In this document: one piece after another, positions 1 through 7,576 of the stretch
How the letters are laid out: every line of letters starts with the position of its first letter
Numbering within the stretch: position 1 is the stretch's first letter
NCBI RefSeq assembly: GCF_000379805.1
Contig: NZ_KB903532.1
Span: forward strand, 339,711-377,276
DNA: 37,566 bases
Direction of reading: 5' to 3'
From: Lewinella cohaerens DSM 23179
Lineage (GTDB): Bacteria; Bacteroidota; Bacteroidia; Chitinophagales; Saprospiraceae
Made by a program: the position numbers and the translations under genes
Notes under the pieces: generated by a model
Database searches by the model: none
What the model saw: only the letters and a program-made list of their open reading frames with translations
Told to the model about the DNA's origin: nothing

Positions 1-1504
1 TGTCGTGGTAATTGTAGTTGTAGTTATACTGCTGAAAGCCTTCAAGGCCGTCCTGCCAGTAATCGCGTAGGCCGTTTACGTCTACTTGCTGTCCCCACCA
101 AATGAAGAGGTACATTACGGATTCAGTACCATAACCGTTTACTGCACGGTTGTCACTGTCTGTACGGATGTAGTTAGTATTGGCGGAAACCGTCAAGCGA
201 TCCGACAAGTTGTAATCCGCCGAGAAGGATACAGTATTACGGCGCAAGTCCGTATTAGGAAGCATTCCTTTGTTATCCAGGTTGGTGTAAGATACACGGA
301 AGTTGCCGCGATCATTAGAGCCGAAAAACGAGAAATTGTTGATCGTTGTATGGCCTGTTTCCAAGAAATTCTCTACTGGGTCACCTGGATCGGTGAAAGG
401 TGTAGGGGTGATTGCACCGCGACGGTCAAGGTCAAGGCCACTGGCACCCAATACGAAGTCGAGTCCATGAACGTCTCCACCGCGTAGGCCATTTGCCGTA
501 GGCGAGTCGTGCTGTGGACGAAGGGTTCCATCTAGGCGTGGGCCCCAGCTTTCGTCTACACCATCAAAAGTACCGTTGCCGTAACCGTCAACAAATGCGA
601 AGTCGAAGTTTTTACCCTGGCCGTATACACGTTGGTATTCCGGGCCGGCAAGCATGGTTTCGAAGGTGGTTTTTGAATTAACAGAAACACCTATTCCTTT
701 ACGATTTTTACCAGATTTAGTGGTGATAATAATAGCTCCGTTAGCTGCACGTGAGCCATAAAGTGCAGTGGCGTTTGCTCCCTTTAATACAGAAATTGAC
801 TCAATATCATCAGGGTTGATTTCACCTGCACCATTACCATAGTCAATGTTCATATTGGAGGCAATACCACTGGTGTTGGTTCTGGTGTCAGTTGTATTGT
901 TAATCGGGGTACCGTCTACCACAAAAAGCGGTTGGTTGTCTCCACCCAAAGAGGAATAACCACGGATTACTACACTGGCCGATTGTCCGGCACCGGTTCC
1001 GTTGGTCACAACTTGTACTCCTGCTGCACGACCTGACAAGGTGCTCACGAGGTTGGCCCCATTGGCTGCGCTAATGTCTTCTCCATTAACTTCTTGTACG
1101 GCGTAACCGAGTGACTTTTCTTCTCGGGCAATACCCAGTGCAGTAACGGTCACCTCGTCCAAGCCAATACCTTCACTAAGGCTTAGATTGATTTCTTTCT
1201 GACCATTAACGGCAATTTCCTGAGTAGCATAACCCACGAAAGAAAAAAGAAGTACTGCGTCTTCTGCTGGTACTTCTATTTCATACTTTCCGTCAAAGTC
1301 TGTAATGGTTCCTGTAGGAGCTCCTTTGACGATGATGTTGACACCGATTAAAGGAGTTTCAGTGCCTTCTTCCAGTACCGTTCCGCTAACGGTAGTCTGC
1401 CCGATAAGGGCAACTGAAAATAGGCTAAAAAAAACAAAAAAGGCGAGTGGCTGCCACTTCCGGGAATAGAAGTGACACGCTTGCACATGTAGAGCAAGTT
1501 TCAT
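1..1504 (-). CDS. SusC/RagA-family TonB-dependent outer-membrane receptor (N-terminal part)
   Basis: This is the N-terminal half of an outer-membrane importer that takes up large or scarce substrates using TonB energy, usually with a SusD lipoprotein. Read leftward from the ATG at 1504, it has a signal peptide ending near FSVALIGQ, then a carboxypeptidase-regulatory-like domain (TVSGTVLEEGTETPLIGVNI), the SusC-typical GIAREEKSLGYAVQEVNGEDI segment start, and a plug domain (SVVIRGYSSLGGDNQPLFVVDGTPI, NGAIIITTKSGK). No in-frame stop occurs before the window edge, so about 500 of the usual roughly 1000 residues are present. A SusD partner would lie beyond position 1. It lies directly downstream of the phosphonate-type genes, same strand, with a 293-bp gap containing a leader hairpin and a copy of a 22-bp motif also found upstream of the FAD oxidoreductase gene. 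Family assignment is firm; the substrate (a phosphonate conjugate) is inferred from neighbours only. Confidence 0.93.
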   Translation of the reverse strand, partial: MKLALHVQACHFYSRKWQPLAFFVFFSLFSVALIGQTTVSGTVLEEGTETPLIGVNIIVKGAPTGTITDFDGKYEIEVPAEDAVLLFSFVGYATQEIAVNGQKEINLSLSEGIGLDEVTVTALGIAREEKSLGYAVQEVNGEDISAANGANLVSTLSGRAAGVQVVTNGTGAGQSASVVIRGYSSLGGDNQPLFVVDGTPINNTTDTRTNTSGIASNMNIDYGNGAGEINPDDIESISVLKGANATALYGSRAANGAIIITTKSGKNRKGIGVSVNSKTTFETMLAGPEYQRVYGQGKNFDFAFVDGYGNGTFDGVDESWGPRLDGTLRPQHDSPTANGLRGGDVHGLDFVLGASGLDLDRRGAITPTPFTDPGDPVENFLETGHTTINNFSFFGSNDRGNFRVSYTNLDNKGMLPNTDLRRNTVSFSADYNLSDRLTVSANTNYIRTDSDNRAVNGYGTESVMYLFIWWGQQVDVNGLRDYWQDGLEGFQQYNYNYNYHD

Positions 1505-1535
1505 AATTTAGTGGTTTAAGCATGTAAAAATGTGG

Positions 1536-1573
1536 AGAGCTTTGGGTGATGGCCGTCACCCAGGCTCTTTTTT
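1536..1573. promoter_or_regulatory. Leader hairpin upstream of the SusC-type gene, terminator-like on the + strand
   Basis: AGAGC (1536-1540) pairs with GCTCT (1564-1568) and GGGTGA (1544-1549) with TCACCC (1556-1561), followed on the + strand by a run of T to 1573. Read rightward it is a good intrinsic terminator shape, which would stop a transcript antisense to the receptor gene. Read leftward it is a structured 5' leader about 30 nt before the start codon. Which strand uses it cannot be told from sequence. Confidence 0.55.
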
Positions 1574-1731
1574 GTTTCCTAGTCTTTCGATTAAGATTTA
1601 GCAAAGTTGCTAACAAACTAAGGCTCCTGCAAAAGTTTACAATTAAGTATGAGTTAAGAAATCCTTAGGTCAGTGTAAAAACAGTTAACTTCTGATTTTC
1701 AAATAGTTGCATGACCTATAGAGGCTTCTTA

Positions 1732-1753
1732 TGTTGACAAATAAGAAACTTTT
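1732..1753. promoter_or_regulatory. Candidate operator, copy 1 of a 22-bp repeated motif
   Basis: The sequence TGTTGACAAATAAGAAACTT (plus TT) matches positions 4728-4749 at 21 of 22 bases. This copy lies about 230 bp upstream of the SusC-type start codon; the other lies 12 bp upstream of the FAD oxidoreductase start, in the same orientation relative to the downstream leftward gene. A perfect 7-bp hairpin (1756-1762 with 1768-1774) adjoins this copy. A shared regulatory site, possibly for the XRE-cupin regulator, is the simplest reading. Confidence 0.55.
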
Positions 1754-1797
1754 TTATTGGTATGTGTTACCAATTAGTGGTACCTGTAGCTTGGCCT

Positions 1798-2370
1798 TTA
1801 TTGATAGCGTTTAGCGTCAAGCAAGAGTGTCGCCAGATAGTCCCAGTCTGCTGGCTTGATCGTAAAAGTGGTGTCCTTGGCTTGTTCATCAATTTTCCGA
1901 AGAACAATTGAATCCGCAAAAAAAGGAGAGGCTTCAAAGTCTTTTGCTTCCCGTATTTGCATCGGGCCACCCTGATAGCGAAGGGTTTCTTTGCTGGCTT
2001 CGGAAAGGGTATCGTAATAAGCAGTATCCGCGAAGCAGAGGTAGCGTTTGGCATCTACGTGATTTCGGATAGTCGTCAGCAGCCGCTCACGGAAGCCTAG
2101 TTGACGAAGGAATTCCTCCCCGATTCGGTCGTGGGCTTCGGCACCAAAGTCACCCATGCTCCGATTTTTTTGCTCCTCGGTAGCCGTTAGCAGGTGTCCG
2201 ATGTCGTGCAAAAATGCCGCCAAAATAAGTTCCTCATCCAATCCTTGCGCTTGTGCGATTAATCCAGCTTGGATAGCGTGTGAATTTTGCGTGATTTGTT
2301 CACCATAAGCAGCTTCACCATGTTGTTGAAACAGCTCTAGAATAAGGTCTCTTTTTTCTTCGATAGTCAT
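1798..2370 (-). CDS. HD-domain phosphonate-degradation protein (PhnZ/TIGR03276-like)
   Basis: A 190-residue HD-domain protein of the group found in phosphonate catabolism operons. Its characterised member PhnZ is a mixed-valent di-iron oxygenase that cleaves (R)-1-hydroxy-2-aminoethylphosphonate to glycine and phosphate. Visible residues include Y22, E24, H31 and the HD motif in AAFLHDIGHLL; a further histidine region follows (GAEAHDRIGEEFL, TTIRNHVDAKRYL). The YGE-x-x-TQ-x-x-H pattern resembles the PhnZ N-terminus, but the tyrosine sits one residue closer to the glutamate than I recall for PhnZ, so the substrate may differ. The start ATG is 28 bp after the stop of the PHP gene, consistent with one leftward transcript. 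No PhnY-type hydroxylase, which normally makes the PhnZ substrate, lies in the window. A housekeeping HD phosphohydrolase is the alternative, but context favours a phosphonate role. Confidence 0.75.
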   Translation of the reverse strand: MTIEEKRDLILELFQQHGEAAYGEQITQNSHAIQAGLIAQAQGLDEELILAAFLHDIGHLLTATEEQKNRSMGDFGAEAHDRIGEEFLRQLGFRERLLTTIRNHVDAKRYLCFADTAYYDTLSEASKETLRYQGGPMQIREAKDFEASPFFADSIVLRKIDEQAKDTTFTIKPADWDYLATLLLDAKRYQ

Positions 2371-2398
2371 GACCGGATGCTGATTAAATGAGGGGAAG

Positions 2399-3520
2399 TT
2401 AGTCTACCGTTACCGGAATGGTTATAGACGGATGTACTCTGGGAGCAGTTATGGCATTCATCACTTCAAAATGGAGCTCTAGTTGTTTGAGTTGCTCCAG
2501 GGTTTTTACAGAAAAGGTCGTAGTAGTATTGGGGTGCAGGGTGATGAGGCCGGCATTGTCGTGAAAGTTGTAGAAGTCCTGGGTAGCCAGCAGGTATTCC
2601 ACATCACTGTCGTTGTAAATAGTGACATCCAGCACCGAGGAGATTCCCTGATAAGCGGCTTTAGAAACACGAAGGCTACTATTGATTAAGGGTAGAAGAT
2701 GTTCACGATAACCAATGAGAGTATTCCTGAACCAAACCACAGTTCGACCGGCAAACAAGGCCTCTTTCAGTGCTTCCGGGGTGCGTTCCGGGGCAAAGAT
2801 CAAAGTGACAGGGCGGTGGCCTCCGTGGGGAATTTCGTATTGCCAGTCTACTAGTCCGTGAATGTCTGAAGTGCCCATGATGGTCAGGCCATGATCGATA
2901 GCGATCTGCAATGCTTCGTCGCTAAAGGTGAGATCGTTTACGACTTCTATTCCATGGAGTAGTTTTTGGTCAATCAAATAGCGGTGAAAATCATTGAGAA
3001 AAGCTACGCCGTCTCTTCGTTGAGCAATCCAATTGGGGTGGTTGGAAAAGACAAATGCCCCCTGGCGGTTGGCTTCGATAAAGACCTCAAGGGAATCTTC
3101 GATCAAGAGTTTATTGGCATCTTCGATAAAAATGGCGTTGGTATGCCCCGGCGGCATCTTGCGAGTGATCTCGGCACCGGGAATAACCAGTAAATTATAA
3201 GGTCGCGCATATTGCTCTGCTAGTTCGTAAGCCCGATTGCGATCAGGGTGAGGGAGGTCTTCGCTGTGAGGTTGGTATTCAAGGTGTTCTGTTAAAGAAA
3301 TAACGTCGACACTATCGCGGAGTGCTTCCTGGATGCGGATGTCAGGCCATACGCTACCATCTGAAAATACGGTGTGCTGGTGGAAGTCGGAAACGATGGT
3401 CAGATAGCCTGGTACATCCGGAAAATGAATGGCCCGCTGATGGGCATGGTCGGCGGTAGATTGCGCAAAGCTGGTACTGAGGTAGCAAAGGTAAAGAAGG
3501 AGTAGAGTGGAAGATTTCAT
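2399..3520 (-). CDS. Secreted PHP-domain phosphodiesterase (Sb-PDE family)
   Basis: A metal-dependent PHP-fold phosphoesterase predicted to act in the periplasm. From the internal ATG at 3520 the protein begins with a clean signal peptide (MKSSTLLLLYLCYLSTSFAQ); a start 30 bp upstream at 3550 would bury it, so 3520 is preferred (373 aa). PHP metal motifs are present in order: DFHQHTVFSDG (H47, H49, D54), SLTEHLEYQPH (H79), PGAEIT, FSNHPNW and MGTSDIHG. The MPPGHTNAIFI segment is characteristic of the family named after the Sphingobium sp. TCM1 phosphodiesterase that hydrolyses organophosphate diesters. The C-terminal hundred residues look like a beta-sandwich. It sits between the FAD oxidoreductase (46-bp gap) and the HD gene (28-bp gap), so the natural substrate may be a phosphonate or phosphate ester from which the acid is released before uptake. 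Family is firm; substrate is inferred. Confidence 0.85.
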   Translation of the reverse strand: MKSSTLLLLYLCYLSTSFAQSTADHAHQRAIHFPDVPGYLTIVSDFHQHTVFSDGSVWPDIRIQEALRDSVDVISLTEHLEYQPHSEDLPHPDRNRAYELAEQYARPYNLLVIPGAEITRKMPPGHTNAIFIEDANKLLIEDSLEVFIEANRQGAFVFSNHPNWIAQRRDGVAFLNDFHRYLIDQKLLHGIEVVNDLTFSDEALQIAIDHGLTIMGTSDIHGLVDWQYEIPHGGHRPVTLIFAPERTPEALKEALFAGRTVVWFRNTLIGYREHLLPLINSSLRVSKAAYQGISSVLDVTIYNDSDVEYLLATQDFYNFHDNAGLITLHPNTTTTFSVKTLEQLKQLELHFEVMNAITAPRVHPSITIPVTVD

Positions 3521-3566
3521 GAATACTGGTTTTAAGCTGCCTTTCGGCAAAACGTAGAAAGGTAAG

Positions 3567-4715
3567 TTAAGCGCCTGTTAGGCGTTTTTCTTCAAGAATA
3601 ACTTCTTCAGCAAGCCCGAAGGAAAGGGTCATGCCCGCTCCACCAAGGCCCGTTACAATGGTGACACCTGGTTCGGGGTGGAGGATCAGCTCGGTTGCGC
3701 CATTCATCATTTTGGCATAAACACCGTGCCAGTATTCGGCAATATGTAGATCGGGTGCTTTGGCAAAACGGTGGAGGTAATCGAGGATGAGTTGATTGAT
3801 CTCTTGTTTGTCGAAAGGGTTAGGGGTGTAATCGTATTCATGGCTATCACCAATGGTGAGCTCCCCCAAGGCTGTTTGTGATACCATTACATGAATACCA
3901 TACTGATTGTAAGCAGGCAGTTCGTTGGCAATCCGTGCTTTAAGTGCCGGTAGGTGTTTGCATTGAGCAAAAGCAGCATAGTGTTGGAGCGTTAGTCCGG
4001 CAGCTAAATTTGCGCCTAGTTGCCAATTGTTGGGCTGTGGAGCTGTTCGCATCATCTGAAGTTTGCAACGTTGCAATGGTGCTTGAGCCAGAAGTTCTGG
4101 ATAGAGAGTAGAAAGGTCATCTCCTCCGGCAACGATGATGCGATCAGCCGTCCATGATTTTTTGGCAGTTTGTAGTTTCGGGTAGTTGATTTCCTTTATG
4201 GTGTGCCGGTAGTAGAGGTCTACGCCAAGTTGTTCGGCTAGGTAAGCGTGGATTTGGGTGATGGCCTGTCGAGGGTCGACGTTGACTTCTGTATCACTGT
4301 ACATTGCGCCTAGTAGGCCTTCCGTTTTTACTCCAGGACTGTAGGCGGTTGTTTTTTCTGGCGAAAGTATTTCAATTTGGTAGCCTTGTGCACCAGCCAA
4401 GTCTGTAAATTCCGTGAGTACCTCCATCTCGTCTTGCTGGTAAGCGAGATGTAAAGACCCTGCTGCTGGTGCCCAAAATTTACTCTTTTCAGCGAGGTCT
4501 AGCCAATGTCGGCGGCTGCGCAAGGCCCGTTCCAGACGGTTGGGAGCTTGCCCGATGGGCCATACCATTCCAAAGTTGCGAATGGTTGCTCCTACAGGAC
4601 GATCGTTGCGCTCGAAGAGGGCTACTTTCTGATTGGCTTTAGCAGCGTGATAGGCATGAGCAGTACCTATTATACCGCCTCCAATAACGGCGAGGTCGTA
4701 ATGTGATGTTGACAT
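3567..4715 (-). CDS. FAD-dependent oxidoreductase of phosphonate clusters (TIGR03364/DadA-like)
   Basis: A 382-residue flavoenzyme of the DAO fold. The N-terminus carries the dinucleotide-binding motif VIGGGIIG (residues 10-17) and the sequence ATIRNFGMVWPIGQ, typical of the TIGR03364 clade; a C-terminal TGLGGAGMTLSFGLAEE completes the FAD site. Members occur beside phosphonatase-like hydrolases and are thought to oxidatively deaminate aminophosphonates related to 2-aminoethylphosphonate, giving a phosphono-aldehyde; relatives have been shown to oxidise N-alkylated 2-aminoethylphosphonate. It is the first gene of the leftward transcript, followed by the PHP and HD genes, and is divergent from the regulator and the phosphonatase-like gene, exactly the expected partnership. 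A motif shared with the SusC-type gene sits 12 bp before the start codon. A role on another amine is possible but less likely. Confidence 0.85.
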   Translation of the reverse strand: MSTSHYDLAVIGGGIIGTAHAYHAAKANQKVALFERNDRPVGATIRNFGMVWPIGQAPNRLERALRSRRHWLDLAEKSKFWAPAAGSLHLAYQQDEMEVLTEFTDLAGAQGYQIEILSPEKTTAYSPGVKTEGLLGAMYSDTEVNVDPRQAITQIHAYLAEQLGVDLYYRHTIKEINYPKLQTAKKSWTADRIIVAGGDDLSTLYPELLAQAPLQRCKLQMMRTAPQPNNWQLGANLAAGLTLQHYAAFAQCKHLPALKARIANELPAYNQYGIHVMVSQTALGELTIGDSHEYDYTPNPFDKQEINQLILDYLHRFAKAPDLHIAEYWHGVYAKMMNGATELILHPEPGVTIVTGLGGAGMTLSFGLAEEVILEEKRLTGA

Positions 4716-4727
4716 TTAGAAGAAATG

Positions 4728-4749
4728 TGTTTACAAATAAGAAACTTTT
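4728..4749. promoter_or_regulatory. Candidate operator, copy 2 of the 22-bp repeated motif
   Basis: TGTTTACAAATAAGAAACTT (plus TT) matches 1732-1753 at 21 of 22 bases and lies 12 bp upstream of the FAD oxidoreductase start codon, inside the divergent regulatory region. A related core, TTACAAAT, occurs on the minus strand across 4876-4883 in the regulator promoter, and ATGTTGACAAAT recurs at the start of the phosphonatase-like gene (5523-5534). Conservation of the two long copies far exceeds chance for unrelated intergenic DNA. Confidence 0.55.
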
Positions 4750-4850
4750 CTTTCCGGCGGTGAAATTAATGACAATGTAAAAGAGGTGCTGTTTTTGTTG
4801 CGTTAATTGATGTTTAAGTTTTTGTAAAAGGAATTATTTGCTTATCTATT

Positions 4851-4883
4851 GTTGATTATTTATCAACTATGCTTTTACATTTG
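4851..4883 (+). promoter_or_regulatory. Promoter of the XRE-cupin regulator with an overlapping inverted repeat
   Basis: A Bacteroidota-type -7 element TACATTTG lies at 4876-4883 with a TTG -33 element at 4852-4854, spaced 21 bp. GTTGAT (4851-4856) and ATCAAC (4862-4867) form a perfect 6-bp inverted repeat with a 5-bp spacer covering the -33 region, a natural place for autorepression. Transcription would begin near 4888, about 15 nt before the chosen start codon at 4903. Confidence 0.6.
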
Positions 4884-4902
4884 TAACCAAGATATTATAA
4901 CA

Positions 4903-5484
4903 ATGAGTGAACATTTACTGTCAGATATAGGCCACCGAATTCGCCAATTACGCAAGGAACAGGAAATGACTGTTGCTGGGTTAGCGGAGCAAGCAGGAGT
5001 AAGTAAAAGCCTCCTGTCTAAGATTGAAAATGGCCGTACGGTACCTTCTTTACCGGTGCTCTTGAATCTCATCAAGGCGCTGAATTTGTTGCCGGAAGTT
5101 TTTTTTCAAGGCCTGTCGTTCGAAGCTCCACAGAAATACATTCACCGTACGGCAGCAGAGCGCCAAAAAATAGAGAAAGAAGAAGAGGCTGTGGGGTTTC
5201 GCTATGAGCGAATGGTGGAACGAAGTTTCAGTGATTTCACCCTAGAGGCGGTGATGTTAGATATTGAGCCTGGTGCCAAACGCGCCATGGTAAGTACGGA
5301 CGCCTGGGAATTCAAATTTGTGCTCCAAGGAGAATTACAGTACCAGATCGAAGAGGAAATTATTCCTTTGAAAAAAGGAGATGCCCTGCTCTATGATGGC
5401 CGTCGACTTCACGTGCCCCGCAACGAAGGAAAGGAAACTGCAAAAATGCTGGTGCTCTATTTGTATGATAAAACAACGGATTAA
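4903..5484 (+). CDS. XRE-family transcriptional regulator with C-terminal cupin domain
   Basis: A 193-residue DNA-binding regulator. Residues about 7-61 form an XRE helix-turn-helix (IGHRIRQLRKEQEMTV, AEQAGVSKSLLSKIENGRTV) and residues about 115-190 a cupin_2 barrel (EFKFVLQGELQYQI, LKKGDALLYDGRRLHVPRN) that usually senses a small-molecule ligand. The ATG at 4903 is chosen because the alternative upstream start at 4849 would place the -7 promoter box inside the gene and add residues not belonging to the HTH family. It is the first gene of the rightward transcript and lies divergent from the FAD oxidoreductase, so it probably controls both halves of the cluster in response to an aminophosphonate or breakdown product. 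Ligand and polarity of control are not visible. Confidence 0.9.
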   Translation: MSEHLLSDIGHRIRQLRKEQEMTVAGLAEQAGVSKSLLSKIENGRTVPSLPVLLNLIKALNLLPEVFFQGLSFEAPQKYIHRTAAERQKIEKEEEAVGFRYERMVERSFSDFTLEAVMLDIEPGAKRAMVSTDAWEFKFVLQGELQYQIEEEIIPLKKGDALLYDGRRLHVPRNEGKETAKMLVLYLYDKTTD

Positions 5485-5522
5485 TAAATAACCTATCCAA
5501 TAATAAATAATCTTTTAATCAC

Positions 5523-6272
5523 ATGTTGACAAATGAAATTGAGATGGTCGTTTTCGATATGGCGGGAACGACCGTACGCGACCAATCTGAAGTAGAACAT
5601 TGTTTTTACCAAGCAGCTGTAGAGACTGGCCTAGATGCTGATAAAGACCAGATCAAAGCCATGCAGGGCCTCCCTAAGTTGGAAGTTGTCCAAACCTTGT
5701 GGGCCGAAAAAATGGATGCGACCACCACCGCTTACCAGGAAAAAGTAACCACCACCTACGATCACTTTCGGCACGTTTTAGAGACGCATTACCAAACGGC
5801 GGAAGTCGTACCCACAGAGGGGGCACTCGCAACCTTTGCTTGGCTAAGGGAGCGAAACATTAAGATTGTCCTTACCACCGGGTTTTACCGCAAGGTGGCT
5901 AATATCATCCTTGATCGCCTAGGCTGGAATACGGAACTAGACGAAAATTTTAGGGCTATAAGCACCGATGCGATCATCGATTTCTCGCTGACACCTGATG
6001 AGACCGGCACTGGTCGTCCGCATCCTGCAATGATTTTGTACGCCATGGAAACCTTTGGCATTACTGATCCCAAACGGGTGGTGAAAATCGGCGATACGCC
6101 GGCAGACTTACAAGCGGGTGCTGCTGCTGGCGTGGGCCTCAACCTGGCGGTTACCAATGGTACACATACCGAGGAAGCACTAAAGGCTTATCCCCACGAT
6201 ATACTGTTGTCTTCCATGACACTGCTGCCTGAAACGATCACCAAGCATTCACCAGCAAGCGCCGCTAAATAA
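5523..6272 (+). CDS. Phosphonatase-like HAD hydrolase (PhnX/TIGR03351-like)
   Basis: A 249-residue HAD-superfamily enzyme related to PhnX, which splits the C-P bond of phosphonoacetaldehyde. The N-terminal motif is VFDMAGTTV with nucleophile D12 and the PhnX-typical alanine at position 14 in place of the usual second aspartate. The arginine in GTGRPHPAM replaces the lysine of ordinary HAD enzymes, and KIGDTPADLQAGAAAGV supplies the acidic metal motif. In PhnX a cap-domain lysine forms a Schiff base with the substrate; here K52 in QGLPKLEVV falls at about that place, though only an alignment can confirm equivalence. The gene starts 38 bp after the regulator and is followed 7 bp later by the DUF5690 gene, so they are likely cotranscribed. 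Expected role: cleavage of the aldehyde made by the FAD oxidoreductase. Confidence 0.88.
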   Translation: MLTNEIEMVVFDMAGTTVRDQSEVEHCFYQAAVETGLDADKDQIKAMQGLPKLEVVQTLWAEKMDATTTAYQEKVTTTYDHFRHVLETHYQTAEVVPTEGALATFAWLRERNIKIVLTTGFYRKVANIILDRLGWNTELDENFRAISTDAIIDFSLTPDETGTGRPHPAMILYAMETFGITDPKRVVKIGDTPADLQAGAAAGVGLNLAVTNGTHTEEALKAYPHDILLSSMTLLPETITKHSPASAAK

Positions 6273-6279
6273 CCTAATT

Positions 6280-7566
6280 ATGCTTCGTCCTGTTGCGAAA
6301 TGGTCGCCTTTGGCCATCACGGTCTTTGCTATGTGTACGTCCTTTGCGACTTACTTCGGCATGTACGCATTTCGTAAACCATTTACAGTGGCGGCCTACG
6401 AATCGGCTACTGCCATCGGAGCGGTCGTTGATTTTAAAATCGCGATTGTCATCGCACAGGTCTTGGGGTATGCAACGTCCAAATTTATTGGTATCAAAGT
6501 CATTTCGGAGTTGCGCCCCGGCGTGCGTTTCCGAATGTTAGTAGGCTTGGTGGGGCTCGCTTGGTTGGCCTTGCTGGGATTTGCACTCTGTAAAGATGCT
6601 AGTTGGAGTTTACTTTTTTTGTTCCTCAATGGATTGCCATTGGGCATGGTTTGGGGCCTTGTCTTCAGCTATCTCGAAGGCCGGAAAACGACGGAATTAC
6701 TAGGGGCAGCGCTTTGTACGAGCTTTATAGTCGCTTCCGGCGTAGTGAAATCAGTAGGAGCTTGGCTGATTCAGGATCAAGGCCTTAGCGAATATTGGAT
6801 GCCTTTTGCTACGGGGGCAGTCTTCTTACCAGGCTTAATCCTGGGGGGATGGCTGATGGAAAAAATTCCACCACCAAGCAAAGAAGACATTGCGATGCGT
6901 ACACAACGAGCACCTATGACCAAAGCAGAGCGACGTGCTTTTTTTCAAAAATATGCACCGGGCCTGCTGGCGCTCATTTTCTGCTATGTAGGCATCACTA
7001 TCTATCGTGATTTTCGCGATAATTTTGCCCTTGAGCTATGGACAAATCTCGGTTATGGAGATGCTCCTTCTGTTTTTACTTTGGCAGAACTACCCATTGC
7101 GGTACTCACTTTGGTGATGCTGGCGCTTACCATGTTTGTTCGCAAAAACAGAACGGCTTTTTTACTTTATCTCTGGCTTATCCTTGCCGGTAGCCTTATC
7201 GTGGGTGGGAGTACCATTGCTTTTCAGGCGGGCGTTTTGCCCGGTGCGTGGTGGATGATATTGATTGGTGCCGGGCTTTATATCATCTACATCCCCTACA
7301 ATGCTATCCTTTTCGAACGACTCATCGCTGCCTTGGGTAGTGTAGCCAATGTAGGCTTTTTGATGTACCTGGCAGATGCATGGGGGTATGCGGGTAGCGT
7401 CTTGACCTTGCTTTATCGAAATTTTGGTCAAGGTAAACTCAGCTGGTTGAACTTTTTTATCAAAATGAGCTATGCAGTTTCACTCGTGTGCTGTGCAGCT
7501 ACGATGATTGCTATTGTCTATTTCTATCGAAAAATAAAGCAAGTACCTGTTTTAGGGGCTGCTTAA
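6280..7566 (+). CDS. DUF5690-family multipass membrane protein, probable MFS-like transporter
   Basis: A 428-residue protein with about 12 hydrophobic segments spread over its length, arranged like a major facilitator transporter. The start MLRPVAKWSPLAITVFAMCTSF is followed by ATYFGMYAFRKPFTVA, a signature resembling organophosphate/sugar-phosphate MFS carriers and typical of the DUF5690 family in Bacteroidota. A basic loop in the middle (MRTQRAPMTKAERRAFFQKYAP, about residues 205-226) separates the two halves. It lies 7 bp after the phosphonatase-like gene and 10 bp before the alkaline-phosphatase-type gene, so it most likely moves the phosphonate or a freed product across the inner membrane. 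No ABC phosphonate transporter (PhnCDE) is present, so this protein is the best inner-membrane candidate. Substrate is inferred. Confidence 0.8.
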   Translation: MLRPVAKWSPLAITVFAMCTSFATYFGMYAFRKPFTVAAYESATAIGAVVDFKIAIVIAQVLGYATSKFIGIKVISELRPGVRFRMLVGLVGLAWLALLGFALCKDASWSLLFLFLNGLPLGMVWGLVFSYLEGRKTTELLGAALCTSFIVASGVVKSVGAWLIQDQGLSEYWMPFATGAVFLPGLILGGWLMEKIPPPSKEDIAMRTQRAPMTKAERRAFFQKYAPGLLALIFCYVGITIYRDFRDNFALELWTNLGYGDAPSVFTLAELPIAVLTLVMLALTMFVRKNRTAFLLYLWLILAGSLIVGGSTIAFQAGVLPGAWWMILIGAGLYIIYIPYNAILFERLIAALGSVANVGFLMYLADAWGYAGSVLTLLYRNFGQGKLSWLNFFIKMSYAVSLVCCAATMIAIVYFYRKIKQVPVLGAA

Positions 7567-7576
7567 AACCAATGTC

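Noticed and set aside
86-487. Open frame of 133 codons on the + strand
   Set aside because: It lies antisense within the SusC-type receptor gene, whose domains read convincingly on the other strand.
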